From: JBICHN01 sp043101845
GTDB taxonomy: Bacteria > Planctomycetota > Phycisphaerae > Phycisphaerales > UBA5793
DNA: 64,000 nt
Direction: 5' to 3'
Assembly (NCBI GenBank): GCA_043101845.1
Contig: JBICHN010000007.1
Span: forward strand, 124,001 to 188,000
The notes beneath the pieces are model-generated. The model was not told the origin of the DNA, searched no databases, and worked only from the letters and a program-made list of their open reading frames with translations. How positions within the stretch are numbered: position 1 is the first letter of the stretch; every line of letters begins with the position of its first letter. This document shows, piece after piece, positions 1 to 8,175 of this stretch. Made by a program: the position numbers and the translations under genes.

Positions 1-78
1 GACGATGGCGCCGACATCGCTCGTGAGCGCGGGTGGCGCCGCAGTCATGAGCCGCGCCACGATCTCATGGATCGACAT
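1..78 (-). CDS. Partial unknown protein, cut by left edge
   Basis: An open frame runs off the left edge. The visible N-terminus begins MSIHEIVARLM and continues for 26 codons without a stop. The ATG follows a GGAG about 11 bases upstream; an in-frame GTG near 99 is an alternative start. It lies downstream of tatA and its terminator on the same strand. Too little is visible to recognise a family, and this could be a chance frame. Confidence 0.35.
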   Translation of the reverse strand, partial: MSIHEIVARLMTAAPPALTSDVGAIV

Positions 79-273
79 GGGTCCGAGATCTCCATCCACC
101 GGGACCGATTGGTCGGTTTGGTCGACGCGAAGGGGTAGCTGGAGTTTCGGCGTCCGGGCTCGCTGGGGCCGTCCGAGGTCCTTCGCGCCGACATGGTAGC
201 GGCGGGCGGGGATCGGTCAGGGATCGGTTCAGAAATCGTCTGGGAAGCGCGAAGGTCGCGCTCGAAACGAGAA

Positions 274-302
274 GAGGCGCGACGCTCGTCGCGTCACGCC
301 TC
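274..302 (-). terminator. Terminator-like hairpin after tatA
   Basis: A 12-bp stem with one G-U pair and a 5-base loop, followed on the minus strand by the T-rich run TTCTCGTTTC. It lies 34 bases beyond the tatA stop codon, where an intrinsic terminator is expected. Confidence 0.6.
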
Positions 303-335
303 GGTGTGTTTCGGTGTCTCGAGTTGGTCGATTGG

Positions 336-683
336 TCAGGCGCCGGGCGCGTCGGACGCGGGTTTGGGCGTCGACGCGGTCGTTTCGCCGGCGTTCGTCG
401 TCGCGGACGAGGCGACGCCCCGGCTCTGGAGGCGGCGGAGTTCTTCCTCGTCGCCGCCGAGGCGCTTGTCATAGGGATCAAGCGGCTTCTCCGACTTCGC
501 GGAGCCCTCTTCGATCTCGTCCTCGATGCCCTTTACGCCCTTCTTGAATTCGACGATGCTCCGGCCGAGCGCGCGGCCGACCTCGGGGAGGCGGCGGCCG
601 AAGATCAGGAGCCCGATGAGGGCGATGACGATCCATTCGGTCGTTCCCGGCATGCCGAAGGCCAGCGTCGTCGTGGCGAACAT
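336..683 (-). CDS. tatA: Twin-arginine translocase subunit TatA
   Basis: A 115-residue TatA/TatE-type protein, which forms the export pore for folded proteins carrying twin-arginine signals. It has one N-terminal membrane helix (WIVIALIGLLIF), the FGRRLPE hinge, an amphipathic helix (VGRALGRSIVEFKKG) and a charged, disordered C-terminal tail, all in family order and at a normal length. The start at 683 is preferred over an upstream ATG at 767 because it has a purine-rich AGGGAAAGG ribosome site just upstream and places the helix correctly. Substrates in this window with twin-arginine signals include the amidase at 22662 and the DUF1501 protein at 33232. No tatB or tatC is seen nearby. Confidence 0.93.
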   Translation of the reverse strand: MFATTTLAFGMPGTTEWIVIALIGLLIFGRRLPEVGRALGRSIVEFKKGVKGIEDEIEEGSAKSEKPLDPYDKRLGGDEEELRRLQSRGVASSATTNAGETTASTPKPASDAPGA

Positions 684-765
684 GGGCGAACCTTTCCCTG
701 CGGGCGTAACGCCGGGCGCCGTCGATCCTTGCGGCGCGGGGCGCGGGCCCTCGATGACTTCGTCC

Positions 766-771
766 ATTATA
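766..771 (-). promoter_or_regulatory. Candidate -10 element for tatA
   Basis: The minus strand reads TATAAT exactly, about 80 bases before the tatA start. No convincing -35 hexamer sits at the expected distance, so the assignment rests on the -10 box. I see no gene or other structure in the rest of the 684-991 divergent gap. Confidence 0.35.
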
Positions 772-991
772 CGGCGCCGGGCCGCGAAAGAGCGGATGAA
801 TACGCCGCGAAGGCGCCGGGGGCGCGTCGTCGGTTACGATAGTCCGCGATTCCCGTCCATCGGTCCGCGCGGCCGATAGGGTGAAACAATCGCCCCGCGC
901 CGCCCAAAGATGGATCGGAGCGGGGTGATGGTGAGGCCGGCCCCCGGAACGCGCCGGTCCACCTGGTCGAACACACGACGCTGGAGCCGCG

Positions 992-1951
992 ATGGACGAC
1001 ACGGCGACGCCGGCCGCGACGGTCGGCGGACTCTTCGATTCGCTCGCGAACCTGCCGATCGATCTGCAGGTCGGGATCATGGCGCTCTTCGTGAGCGGCG
1101 TGGTCGTGTGGGCGCTCGGTCGCAAGTTGTTGCGCCCGATGCTCACGCTCGCGGCGGCGGGGGTCGGCGCGATGCTCGGCTTCGTCGGCGGCGCGTTCGT
1201 GACCGAAGACCTTTCGATCTGGTGGAGCATCGCGATCGGCGCCGTGTTGTTCGCGCTCTTTGCGATCGCGCTCTATCGCGTGTTCATGGCGGCGCTGCTC
1301 GCGGCGACGCTCGCGATCGCGGCGCCGCTCGGCTTCTTCACTTACGCGGAAATCACGGATAAATACGCGAACGAGCCGAGCCCCGCGGTGACCGAGGATG
1401 AACTCATCCTCCCGTTGCCGCGCGGCGATGAATCGGAGGGCGAAGCGGCCGCGGGCGAGGACGGTCGACCAGAGAACCTCGGCGAGGTCGCCGAAGATGT
1501 GCAGCGGCGCATCGACGACTGGTCCGACCGTGTGCTCGACGCCGAGGCGGACACCGAAGGCATTCTCAACGGCGAGACGGAGGAGCAGGCGGAATGGCGC
1601 CGGCGCTTCCGCAACGCGTCGCGCTTCGTCGCGGAGAGCCTTGCGCGACAGTGGCGGGATTTCCCGTCGAGCCAGAAGCTCGCGACGATCTTCGCGTCGT
1701 TCCTCGGCGTGCTCATCGGCGTCGTGGGCGGGGCGCTCACGCCGAACCTCGCCGCGATCGTGGTGACCGCGCTCTCGGGGTCCTTCCTCTTCCTCACGAC
1801 GGGGTACACGCTCGCCCAGTTCGCGGGATTGCCGATTGAGTCGATCCGGCCCGATTCGGCGACCGGCGTCCTCGGCGTCTGGCTCATCGTTTCGGTTATC
1901 GGAGCTGCGATTCAGTTGAGGCTGAGCCGGAAGAAGGCCGATAAGGAGTGA
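992..1951 (+). CDS. Multi-pass membrane protein, unknown function
   Basis: A 319-residue protein of no family I recognise. Three or four hydrophobic helices lie in residues 25-130 (for example VGIMALFVSGVVVWALG and IAAPLGFFTYAEI). A charged, Glu/Arg-rich soluble segment spans about 135-225, and two or three more helices lie in 230-310 before a basic C-terminus. The ATG is preceded by GGAG with a 5-base gap. The next gene, 73 bases downstream on the same strand, also encodes a glycine- and valine-rich multi-pass protein of similar composition, so the two may be co-transcribed and work together. The function is not inferable. Confidence 0.8.
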   Translation: MDDTATPAATVGGLFDSLANLPIDLQVGIMALFVSGVVVWALGRKLLRPMLTLAAAGVGAMLGFVGGAFVTEDLSIWWSIAIGAVLFALFAIALYRVFMAALLAATLAIAAPLGFFTYAEITDKYANEPSPAVTEDELILPLPRGDESEGEAAAGEDGRPENLGEVAEDVQRRIDDWSDRVLDAEADTEGILNGETEEQAEWRRRFRNASRFVAESLARQWRDFPSSQKLATIFASFLGVLIGVVGGALTPNLAAIVVTALSGSFLFLTTGYTLAQFAGLPIESIRPDSATGVLGVWLIVSVIGAAIQLRLSRKKADKE

Positions 1952-2024
1952 GCGCCGAATCGCCCGGGGTCCCGGTAGTCCCCGGAGGTGACGCGGCGCG
2001 AACTTCAGAGACGAGGCCGGTCCC

Positions 2025-2816
2025 ATGCTTACCGCACCCACGCTCATGCTCGCGCAGAATTCCGCGACGACGACCACGAACGGCGCCCAGGGCTTCGGGG
2101 AGACGATCGCCGAGATCGGGCTCAATCCGTTCGCCGGACTCTTCGGCGCCGACGCGAGTCGCCTCGACATTCTCAACCACCCCGCCGAACTCCTCGACGC
2201 GCTGCAGCAGCTGCACATCGTGTGGGCCGGCATCTTCGTCGCGGTCGGACTGCTCAGCGTGCTCAACGGGTACCGCTGGCACCGGTTCATCGTGCTCACG
2301 ATCGCGTTCTTCGTCGGGCTCGGGCTCGGAAACTGGATGAGCCGCTCGATGGAGGCGAGCCTCGTCGTCGCGGCGTGCGTGGGCGTACTGCTCGCGGTCG
2401 TCGCGTGGCCGCTCATGCGCTATGCGATCGCGGTGTGCGGCGGACTCGCGGGCGCCTTCGTCGGCGCGAACGCGTGGACGGCGATGAGCATGCCGCCCGA
2501 GACGCATTACGCGGGCGCGCTCATCGGTCTCGTCGCGTTCGGCATGGCGTCGTTCATCCTCTATCGCGTCGTAATCATCGGGATGACCTGCATCGCGGGC
2601 GCGTTCGTGTGCGTCGTCGGCGTCATTACGCTGCTCATGCATGTCGAGAGCCTGCAGTCGGTCATCCGTGACGCGTTCACGGGGAACACGATCATCATGC
2701 CGATGCTCGTGCTCGTGACCGCGGTCACCGGCTTCGTCATTCAGCAGAGCGGGTTCACGCTCACCGGCGAAGGCGCGGGCGGCGGCGCGAAGGCGGGCAA
2801 GCCGGCGCCGGCGTGA
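2025..2816 (+). CDS. Multi-pass membrane protein, DUF4203/TMEM198-like topology
   Basis: A 263-residue protein with about seven hydrophobic helices spaced along residues 65-250. Glycine-rich repeated segments such as FFVGLGLG and CGGLAGAFVGANAW resemble the TMEM198/DUF4203 type of membrane protein, but I only claim similar layout. It begins with a short hydrophobic stretch and a Thr/Asn-rich soluble N-terminus, and it ends in a Gly/Ala/Lys-rich tail. It follows the 992 gene on the same strand and is probably in its operon. A strong intrinsic terminator lies about 120 bases downstream. Confidence 0.75.
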   Translation: MLTAPTLMLAQNSATTTTNGAQGFGETIAEIGLNPFAGLFGADASRLDILNHPAELLDALQQLHIVWAGIFVAVGLLSVLNGYRWHRFIVLTIAFFVGLGLGNWMSRSMEASLVVAACVGVLLAVVAWPLMRYAIAVCGGLAGAFVGANAWTAMSMPPETHYAGALIGLVAFGMASFILYRVVIIGMTCIAGAFVCVVGVITLLMHVESLQSVIRDAFTGNTIIMPMLVLVTAVTGFVIQQSGFTLTGEGAGGGAKAGKPAPA

Positions 2817-2825
2817 GAACGGATA

Positions 2826-3135
2826 ACCACAGAGGCACAGAGGGGATCAATTGACTTTCTCGTTACTCGGCGCCTTGCCGCTTCTGTGGTGATTTCTCGG
2901 CGATACCACGATCATTCAAGAGCGAACGAACAGGCCCCGCATTCGCATGCGGGGCTTTTTCATTGGACGCGATCTGTAGTGCGGGCGTCGAATCCGGAGA
3001 TTCGCCGAGCCTCATCACCGGCGTGGAGGGCGACTCTCCGAATCCATCTTCTGCTTCTCTTCTCCGATTCCTTGACTTCCCTCTTTCTTCTTCTTCTTCT
3101 TCTTCTTCTCTGTGCCTCTGAGCCTCTGTGGTAAT
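2826..3135. repeat. Dispersed composite repeat, copy A
   Basis: This convergent gap holds CCACAGAGGCACAGAG at its left and, at its right, the inverse CTCTGTGCCTCTGAGCCTCT. Between them lie the terminator, the core GTCGAATCCGGAGATTCG at 2987-3004, a CACCGGCGTGG motif, and a pyrimidine tract of CTT repeats. The same modules recur in the same order at 6350-6725 and 9019-9323. Confidence 0.75.
2934..2955 (+). terminator. Intrinsic terminator
   Basis: An 8-bp stem (GCCCCGCA/TGCGGGGC) with a 6-base loop, followed by TTTTT at 2956-2960. It terminates the two-gene membrane protein unit. A nearly identical hairpin with the same flanking CATTGG occurs at 8967-8988. Confidence 0.85.
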
Positions 3136-3144
3136 CCCACTCCG

Positions 3145-4149
3145 CTACGCGATCGCGCCGCCGCAACTCGACCCGGCGCCCGCGGTGCAGCCGTAGCAGT
3201 GGTCGCCCGTCGCGATGAGGCCGTCGAGCAGTTCGTCCGCCGTCACCTGCCAGATTGCGCGGCCATCGAACCCCGGCGTCTCCATCTCGAGCGCCTGGTT
3301 GAAATCGCAATCGTAGAGGCGGCCGTCCGGCCCGATGTTGATCTGATGTCGACACATGAGCCCGTCGAGCGTGCCCGCGTTGAACGCGTCGATGAGCTTG
3401 AGCATGTATGGCTCGAGCTTGCCGTCGCGTTCGAGCTCATGCCGCCAGCGCTTGATCGGCATGTTCGTGATCGTCCAGAGCTCGTTGAACACCACGCCGA
3501 AGCGCGACCGCAGCTCGCGCTTGTAGTCCGCTTCGAGTGACTCCTGCGGCGGGGGGAGCGACGCGCCCGTCGGGTTGTACACGAGGTTGAGGCGCAGGTT
3601 CGGATCGCAGCCGTAGCCGACCGCGTTCAACTGGAGCAGGCCGGAGATCGACGCGTCGTATGATCCGCGGCCGCGCTGCCGATCGACATTGTCTTCGAGG
3701 TAGCAGGGCATCGACGCGACGACCTCGACGCCGTGCTTCGCATAGAAGGCGGGAATCCACGAATAGTCCTCGGGCGCCTTCCATCCCCTGTAGTCGATAA
3801 TCGTCGGGTTGCAGCGGCTCATGACATGCCAGCCGGCGCCGTAGAACGCTTCGACCATCCACCGGAAGTTCGGGTTCATCTCGGGCGAGCCGCCCGTGAA
3901 GTCGACCACTTCGAACGAGGGTTGGTCGAGCGCCCAGTCGACGACGCGACGCGCCGTGGCGCGCGACATGTTGTCTTCCGGGCCCGACCGCGCCGGGGAT
4001 GATTCGACATGACAGTGATTGCACGCGAGGTTGCACACGCGGCCGATGTTGATCTGAAGCGTGCGCAACGAGAGGCGGCGGAGTTCGCGCTCGAACTGGG
4101 CGTGAAACTTCGGGCGATCGAGAATCGGAAGTTCGATCACGGACGACAT
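3145..4149 (-). CDS. arsS: Arsenosugar biosynthesis radical SAM protein ArsS
   Basis: A 334-residue radical SAM enzyme. The cluster-binding motif CNLACNHC (CxxxCxxC) is near residue 39. The C-terminus carries the Cys-rich signature CYGCTAGAGSSCGG typical of the ArsS family. ArsS is thought to transfer a deoxyadenosyl group from SAM to dimethylarsenite, making the precursor of arsenosugars; this is family knowledge, not visible here. The gene follows arsM after 49 bases on the same strand, which is the standard pairing and strongly supports the call. Some ArsS proteins contain selenocysteine; this one reads Cys codons throughout the cluster. Confidence 0.92.
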   Translation of the reverse strand: MSSVIELPILDRPKFHAQFERELRRLSLRTLQINIGRVCNLACNHCHVESSPARSGPEDNMSRATARRVVDWALDQPSFEVVDFTGGSPEMNPNFRWMVEAFYGAGWHVMSRCNPTIIDYRGWKAPEDYSWIPAFYAKHGVEVVASMPCYLEDNVDRQRGRGSYDASISGLLQLNAVGYGCDPNLRLNLVYNPTGASLPPPQESLEADYKRELRSRFGVVFNELWTITNMPIKRWRHELERDGKLEPYMLKLIDAFNAGTLDGLMCRHQINIGPDGRLYDCDFNQALEMETPGFDGRAIWQVTADELLDGLIATGDHCYGCTAGAGSSCGGAIA

Positions 4150-4198
4150 GGACCAGAGTCCGCCTTTCGCGCGGCGATCGTAATGGGGTGGTCACGCG

Positions 4199-5170
4199 TC
4201 AGCAGCATCCGCCTCCGCCGTAATGCCAGGTCGATTCGGTGACGAGGAGGTTCGGATCGCCGAGCGCCGCAAGCGCGCCGGCGGTCTTGTCGCAAACCGG
4301 CAGCGGCAGGCCGCGCTCGAGCACATGCCCGCGCCCGTCGTCGAAGCGCTCGTCCGGCCCGGCGTACACGGCGTACCGGCCGGTGAAGACACAGGGCCCG
4401 TCATCGGGCACGGGGACCTTGAACGCGGCGACTTCGATCGTTTCGAGGAGCAGCGGCTCATCGACGCCGAAGGTCTCGGGGTCGAGCAGCCGGTAGGGGC
4501 GGCGGCTGCGCACTTCGATCGCGCCGAACCCGGCGTCGACGATGGCGCCAATGTATTCGTCGTAGGTCAGGCAGCCGGAGATGCACATCGCGCGCAGCCG
4601 CGCGTCGCGCTCGAGATGGTCGGGCATCGCGCGCGGCGTGATCGGGTCCGACATCGTGAGCCGTCCGCCTCGCTTGAGCGCGCGATGCATTTCGCGGAGC
4701 GCCGTCTCGAGATCACCGCCGCGCTTGAAAATGTTGAACAGGCAGTTCTGCGCCGCGACATCGATCGACGCGTCGTCGATCGGGAGGGCGAGCGCATCGC
4801 CGTCGCGAAGGTCGACGAAGGACGGGTCGAACCAGTCGTTCGTCGCCGCGGCTTCGTCAAGGTTCCGCCGCGCCGCGTCGCGCATGCGCTCGACGGGGTC
4901 GACGCCGATGACGCTTCCGGGCGCGCGGGTGAACCAGGCGAACTGGAGCAACTCGAGCCCGCCGCCGACGCCGACATAGAGGACGGTCTGATCGGCGCCG
5001 AGGTCCTGCGGGTGCACCGTGGCGCCGCAGCCGTAGTTCATCTGGATCATCGAGTCGGGAATGTGGAGGCCCGGGTAGTACGCGGGCCGGCTCGGGACGC
5101 AGCAGAGGTTCGCCATGGGGCTCGCGGCCGCTTCGTCGTAGAGGTCGCGCACAGCGTCGAGGTAACTCAT
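4199..5170 (-). CDS. arsM: Arsenite methyltransferase ArsM, arsenosugar type
   Basis: A 323-residue SAM-dependent methyltransferase with the glycine-rich SAM loop VLYVGVGGGLEL near residue 65, an acidic VIGVDP motif at the end of the second strand, and a C-terminal Gly-Gly-Gly-Gly-Cys-Cys tail. Cysteines CC near residue 23 and NYGCG near 46 are candidate arsenic ligands. The family methylates trivalent arsenic, and partnering with ArsS directs the product toward dimethylated arsenosugar precursors. The start ATG is the first in frame and gives a normal-length N-terminus. No arsR or arsenite pump is visible, so the role may be biosynthesis rather than classical ars resistance. Confidence 0.9.
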   Translation of the reverse strand: MSYLDAVRDLYDEAAASPMANLCCVPSRPAYYPGLHIPDSMIQMNYGCGATVHPQDLGADQTVLYVGVGGGLELLQFAWFTRAPGSVIGVDPVERMRDAARRNLDEAAATNDWFDPSFVDLRDGDALALPIDDASIDVAAQNCLFNIFKRGGDLETALREMHRALKRGGRLTMSDPITPRAMPDHLERDARLRAMCISGCLTYDEYIGAIVDAGFGAIEVRSRRPYRLLDPETFGVDEPLLLETIEVAAFKVPVPDDGPCVFTGRYAVYAGPDERFDDGRGHVLERGLPLPVCDKTAGALAALGDPNLLVTESTWHYGGGGCC

Positions 5171-5405
5171 GGACGGGCTCGCCTTCTCTTCCCCGATCGG
5201 AAACTCACTTCGGCCGATTCGTCGTGCGCCGCGTCGCGTCGCGCCGCGTCGCCGAGCATCCGATGATCATCGTAGCTCGCGGCGCGCCGGGACCGGTCGG
5301 GGTCTCCTCCGACCCCTTCTCCGGGCCTACGCGACGGGCGGGCCGGGGGTTCGTCGAGTTCGCGGGAGATTCGACCCCGTTCGTCCTGTGGCTTCCCCGA
5401 ACCTC

Positions 5406-5753
5406 AGCCACAGCCACCCAGCGCAACGCGAACGACGAGGGGGTGGCTGTGGTTGGAGAGCAGCGGAAACCACAGCGAATGAAACGGGCGTGTCCGTGAC
5501 GACGAGTGGCTCCCCGTGTGCCACTGTCGTGCCGGCAGTGCGGAGCGGAGGACGGCGCGCGAATCAACGAGCGCTTGCGTCGTCACGCGCACGCTCGTTC
5601 CATCCGCACGGCCTGGAAGGCCGTGGCACACGGGGTTGGTGTTCGTAGGTTCGGCTGTTGCCGAACGGGTGGGCGTGCGGAGTTGAGCGGGGTTCGAGTT
5701 GATCGGACGGGCCGTGTGAGATCGCGCGCCCAACCGTCAGGCAATAGCCTGAC
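5406..5753. repeat. Cluster of nested palindromes in a 608-base gap
   Basis: The non-coding stretch 5171-5778 contains four inverted repeats in a row. AGCCACAGCCACCC (5406-5419) pairs with 5441-5454. CCCCGTGTGCCAC (5512-5524) pairs perfectly with 5623-5635 and encloses smaller hairpins, including ACGGCC/GGCCGT. GTTCGGC/GCCGAAC lies at 5649-5666, and GTCAGGC/GCCTGAC at 5736-5753. No convincing coding frame spans them. Confidence 0.6.
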
Positions 5754-5778
5754 CTACCGGGCGCCTAAGGTTCGCGTG

Positions 5779-5982
5779 ATGCTGCGTCCGATTCGTGATT
5801 TCGTCGCCGGGGTGTGGGGGCTGCTGCTCATGGGGTTCGCCACCGGGTTTCGACTGCGCGGCCGGTACTGGCGCTGGCGGGATGAGACCGCGTTCGGCGG
5901 ATTCAAAGTTGAGCGCGGCTCAAAGTGGCGCGCGGCGCTGCACTACGGGCAGTGGGTGACCCGCATGCGGCGGATGAGGTGA
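5779..5982 (+). CDS. Small hypothetical protein, 67 residues
   Basis: A short basic protein starting MLRPIRDFVAGVWG, with one hydrophobic stretch (VAGVWGLLLMGFATGF), an RGRYWRWRDETAFG motif and an Arg-rich end. The ATG has AAGG eight bases upstream, which supports this start over the longer open frame that extends back into the palindrome cluster. The aromatic and charged composition looks like a real small membrane-associated protein, but I do not recognise the family. It ends just before a minisatellite. Confidence 0.6.
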   Translation: MLRPIRDFVAGVWGLLLMGFATGFRLRGRYWRWRDETAFGGFKVERGSKWRAALHYGQWVTRMRRMR

Positions 5983-5997
5983 GGGGGGAAGGCACGA

Positions 5998-6160
5998 AGG
6001 CACGGAGGCACGGAGGGACGGAGGCACGGAGGGACGGAGGCACGGAGGGACGGAGGCACGGAGGGACGGAGGCACGGAGGCACGGAGGGACGGAGGGACG
6101 GAGGGACGGAGGGACGGAGGGACGGAGGGGAGGATTTGAGATTTGAGATCTGAGATTTGA
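5998..6160. repeat. 8-bp minisatellite with 7-bp tail repeat
   Basis: From 5998 to about 6130 the DNA is a run of 8-base units, GAAGGCAC at first and then GGAGGCAC and GGAGGGAC variants. It is followed at 6133-6160 by four copies of the 7-base unit GATTTGA (one is GATCTGA). Several reading frames stay open through it only because the period is not a multiple of three; none is likely to be coding. A related minisatellite is at 43330-43521. Confidence 0.9.
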
Positions 6161-6349
6161 AATGGGGGAAGGGGAGTGTGCGAGCCGCGGGGTGTCGCCC
6201 CGTTTTACCTAACGCACGATCAACGCTACCCGTTCGTCGACTCGAGAATCGTTCCCCCAAGCCGGACTGGAGCGCCGACAAGCGCCGCGCCGTCGAGCGG
6301 AGGTCCGATTTCGAGCGTTGAGCGGCGCCCGCGAATTGAGCCGAGCCAC

Positions 6350-6725
6350 GAACAGGCACAGAGGCCTGTTCCACCCCTTGAAATGGACGCGAATGGAAGT
6401 GCGTGCGTCGAATCCGGAGATTCGCGGACTCATCTCCGGCGTGGAGGGAGGGGAGCGCGCGTTTGAGGGTCGAGCGCTGCGCCGCGCCTCACCCAGGCCG
6501 AGCTTTGAACAGGCGCCGAGGCCTGTTCCACCCCTTGAAATGGACGCGAACGGAAGTGCGTGCGTCGAATCCGGAGATTCGCGGACTCATCTCCGGCGTG
6601 GTTCGTCGTTGGCGCTGAAGCGTGCGTGTGCTCTTCGCTCCGTCTTTCGCTCCTTCTCCCACTCTTATTCCTTCTTCTACTTTCTCTTCGTCTTCCTCTT
6701 CTCGGCGCCTCTGTGCCTCGGTGGT
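6350..6725. repeat. Dispersed composite repeat, copy B (double)
   Basis: Two 95-base copies (6350-6444 and 6507-6601) differ at only 3 positions. Each starts with a GAACAGGC/GCCTGTTC hairpin, runs through CCACCCCTTGAAATGGACGC and the GTCGAATCCGGAGATTCG core, and ends CTCCGGCGTGG. They are followed by a pyrimidine tract and CCTCTGTGCCTCGGTGGT. The unit fills the convergent gap between the 67-residue protein and gpsA. I see no gene between 6161 and 6744. Confidence 0.85.
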
Positions 6726-6744
6726 CATTCCGCGTCCGTTCTTA

Positions 6745-7791
6745 TCACCCCACGCGCTCTTCCTTCGGCTCGCGGGACATGAGCATGGCGATCGCGTCGA
6801 TCGGGTCGAGGTCTTCGAAGAGGATCGCGTGCACCGCGGTCGCGATCGGCATTTCGACGCGGTACTTCTCGGCGAGCGCGACGACGGACTTCGTCGTCGG
6901 CACACCTTCGACGACCGAGTCGGTTTCGCGGAGGATCTCCTCGATCTTGCGGCCCTTGCCGAGCGCTTCGCCGCAGGAGCGGTTGCGACCCTCGGGGCAG
7001 AAGCAGGTCGTCGCGAGGTCGCCCACGCCGGCGATGCCGAAGAAGGTGTCCGAAGTCGCGCCCATGGCGAGGCCGAGGCGGGTGATCTCGGCGAGGCCGC
7101 GCGCGAGGAGCGCCGACTTCGCGTTGAAGCCGGCCTGGAGTCCGTCGAGCATGCCCGCGGCGAGCGCGACGACATTCTTCGTGGCGCCGGCGAGCTCGAC
7201 GCCGAGCAGATCGTTGTTCGTGTAGATGCGGAGCCACGAGGTCGTGAAGACCTCCTGGAGGCGCGACGCGAAGTCGAGGTCATCGCTCGCCGCGATCATC
7301 GTCGCCGGGAGGCAGCGCGCGAGTTCGGCCGCGATCGTCGGGCCGGAGAGCGCGGCGAGCGGACGCGCGGGCTTGTCCGGATCGTCGTCGAGCGTGTCGG
7401 CGATGATCTGCGTCGGCCGCAGGAGCGTCTCGTTTTCGACGCCCTTCGCGAAGCTCACGATCGGGGTGTCCTTCGGCACATGCGGGCGAAGCCGCTCGAA
7501 GACGGAGCGAATGTGCTGGGTGGGGATCGCGCTCACGATGACTTCGACGCCGTCGAAGACCTCGTCGTCGTCGGGCGTCGGCGTGACGCGCGTCGGGATC
7601 TTGAAGCCGGGCAGATGCCGCTTCGAGGAGCCGACCTGGGCGAGCTCGGTGATGTGGCTTGGCTCGTGCCCCCAGAGTCGCGAGTCGATCTCCTGCGAAT
7701 CGAGGATCATGCCGCACACGAGGCCCATCTGTCCGGCCCCGAGGATCGCGAATCGGCCCCGTGTTTTCGCAGCGCCCGTCGTGCCCGCCAT
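6745..7791 (-). CDS. gpsA: Glycerol-3-phosphate dehydrogenase (NAD(P)+)
   Basis: A 348-residue GpsA. It reduces dihydroxyacetone phosphate to sn-glycerol 3-phosphate in the cytoplasm, the entry step to phospholipid synthesis. Visible features are the Rossmann motif GAGQMG near residue 17, SFAKGVENET near 115, the active-site region GATKNVVALAAG near 205 and GIAGVGDLATTC near 255. Length is normal. I start at 7791, where GGAG precedes the ATG by nine bases; the longer frame adds 35 residues unlike the family. The gene is monocistronic, with a repeat-filled convergent gap downstream. Confidence 0.94.
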   Translation of the reverse strand: MAGTTGAAKTRGRFAILGAGQMGLVCGMILDSQEIDSRLWGHEPSHITELAQVGSSKRHLPGFKIPTRVTPTPDDDEVFDGVEVIVSAIPTQHIRSVFERLRPHVPKDTPIVSFAKGVENETLLRPTQIIADTLDDDPDKPARPLAALSGPTIAAELARCLPATMIAASDDLDFASRLQEVFTTSWLRIYTNNDLLGVELAGATKNVVALAAGMLDGLQAGFNAKSALLARGLAEITRLGLAMGATSDTFFGIAGVGDLATTCFCPEGRNRSCGEALGKGRKIEEILRETDSVVEGVPTTKSVVALAEKYRVEMPIATAVHAILFEDLDPIDAIAMLMSREPKEERVG

Positions 7792-8018
7792 GGTCGTTCG
7801 CTCCCGCCGGTCGGCCGGTCGAAGTGGAGGCGGGGCGTGTTCGTACGGCCCGCCGGAGTCGGCTTCATCCTTTATGAACGGAGCGCCGGAATCCATCGGG
7901 CGCCGGTTTCGGGCGTGTGAGGGCGGTCTGGCGTGTCGCGACGGCCCCTGCGGCCGACAACAACGGGTTTCCTGCGAAACTCAACCCCGTTTCACGCCAA
8001 CAACCTCGTGAAGGAAGA

Positions 8019-8053
8019 GCGGGCCCGGCCCTCGAGTCGGCCGGTTGGCCCGC
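8019..8053. repeat. GC-rich hairpin in upstream gap
   Basis: GCGGGCC and GGCCCGC flank an inner CGGCC/GGCCG pairing. It sits about 120 bases before the start of the membrane protein at 8176 and could be part of its 5' leader. I see nothing else in the 7792-8175 divergent gap apart from the ribosome site at 8160-8165. Confidence 0.4.
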
Positions 8054-8175
8054 GAGAACTCGAACGAACGACGGCGAAGATCGATCGCTCCCCCGACGCA
8101 GCGTCTCATCCGCCTGACCAGATCGAAGGCAAAGAAGCCAGACCAGGCCGACCGCCCTCAAGGAGAGAATGGGCG

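Noticed and set aside
767..2416. A 549-codon frame opposite the first membrane protein
   Set aside because: Low-complexity Arg/Asp/His translation typical of a shadow frame in high-GC DNA, and it covers a clear membrane protein.
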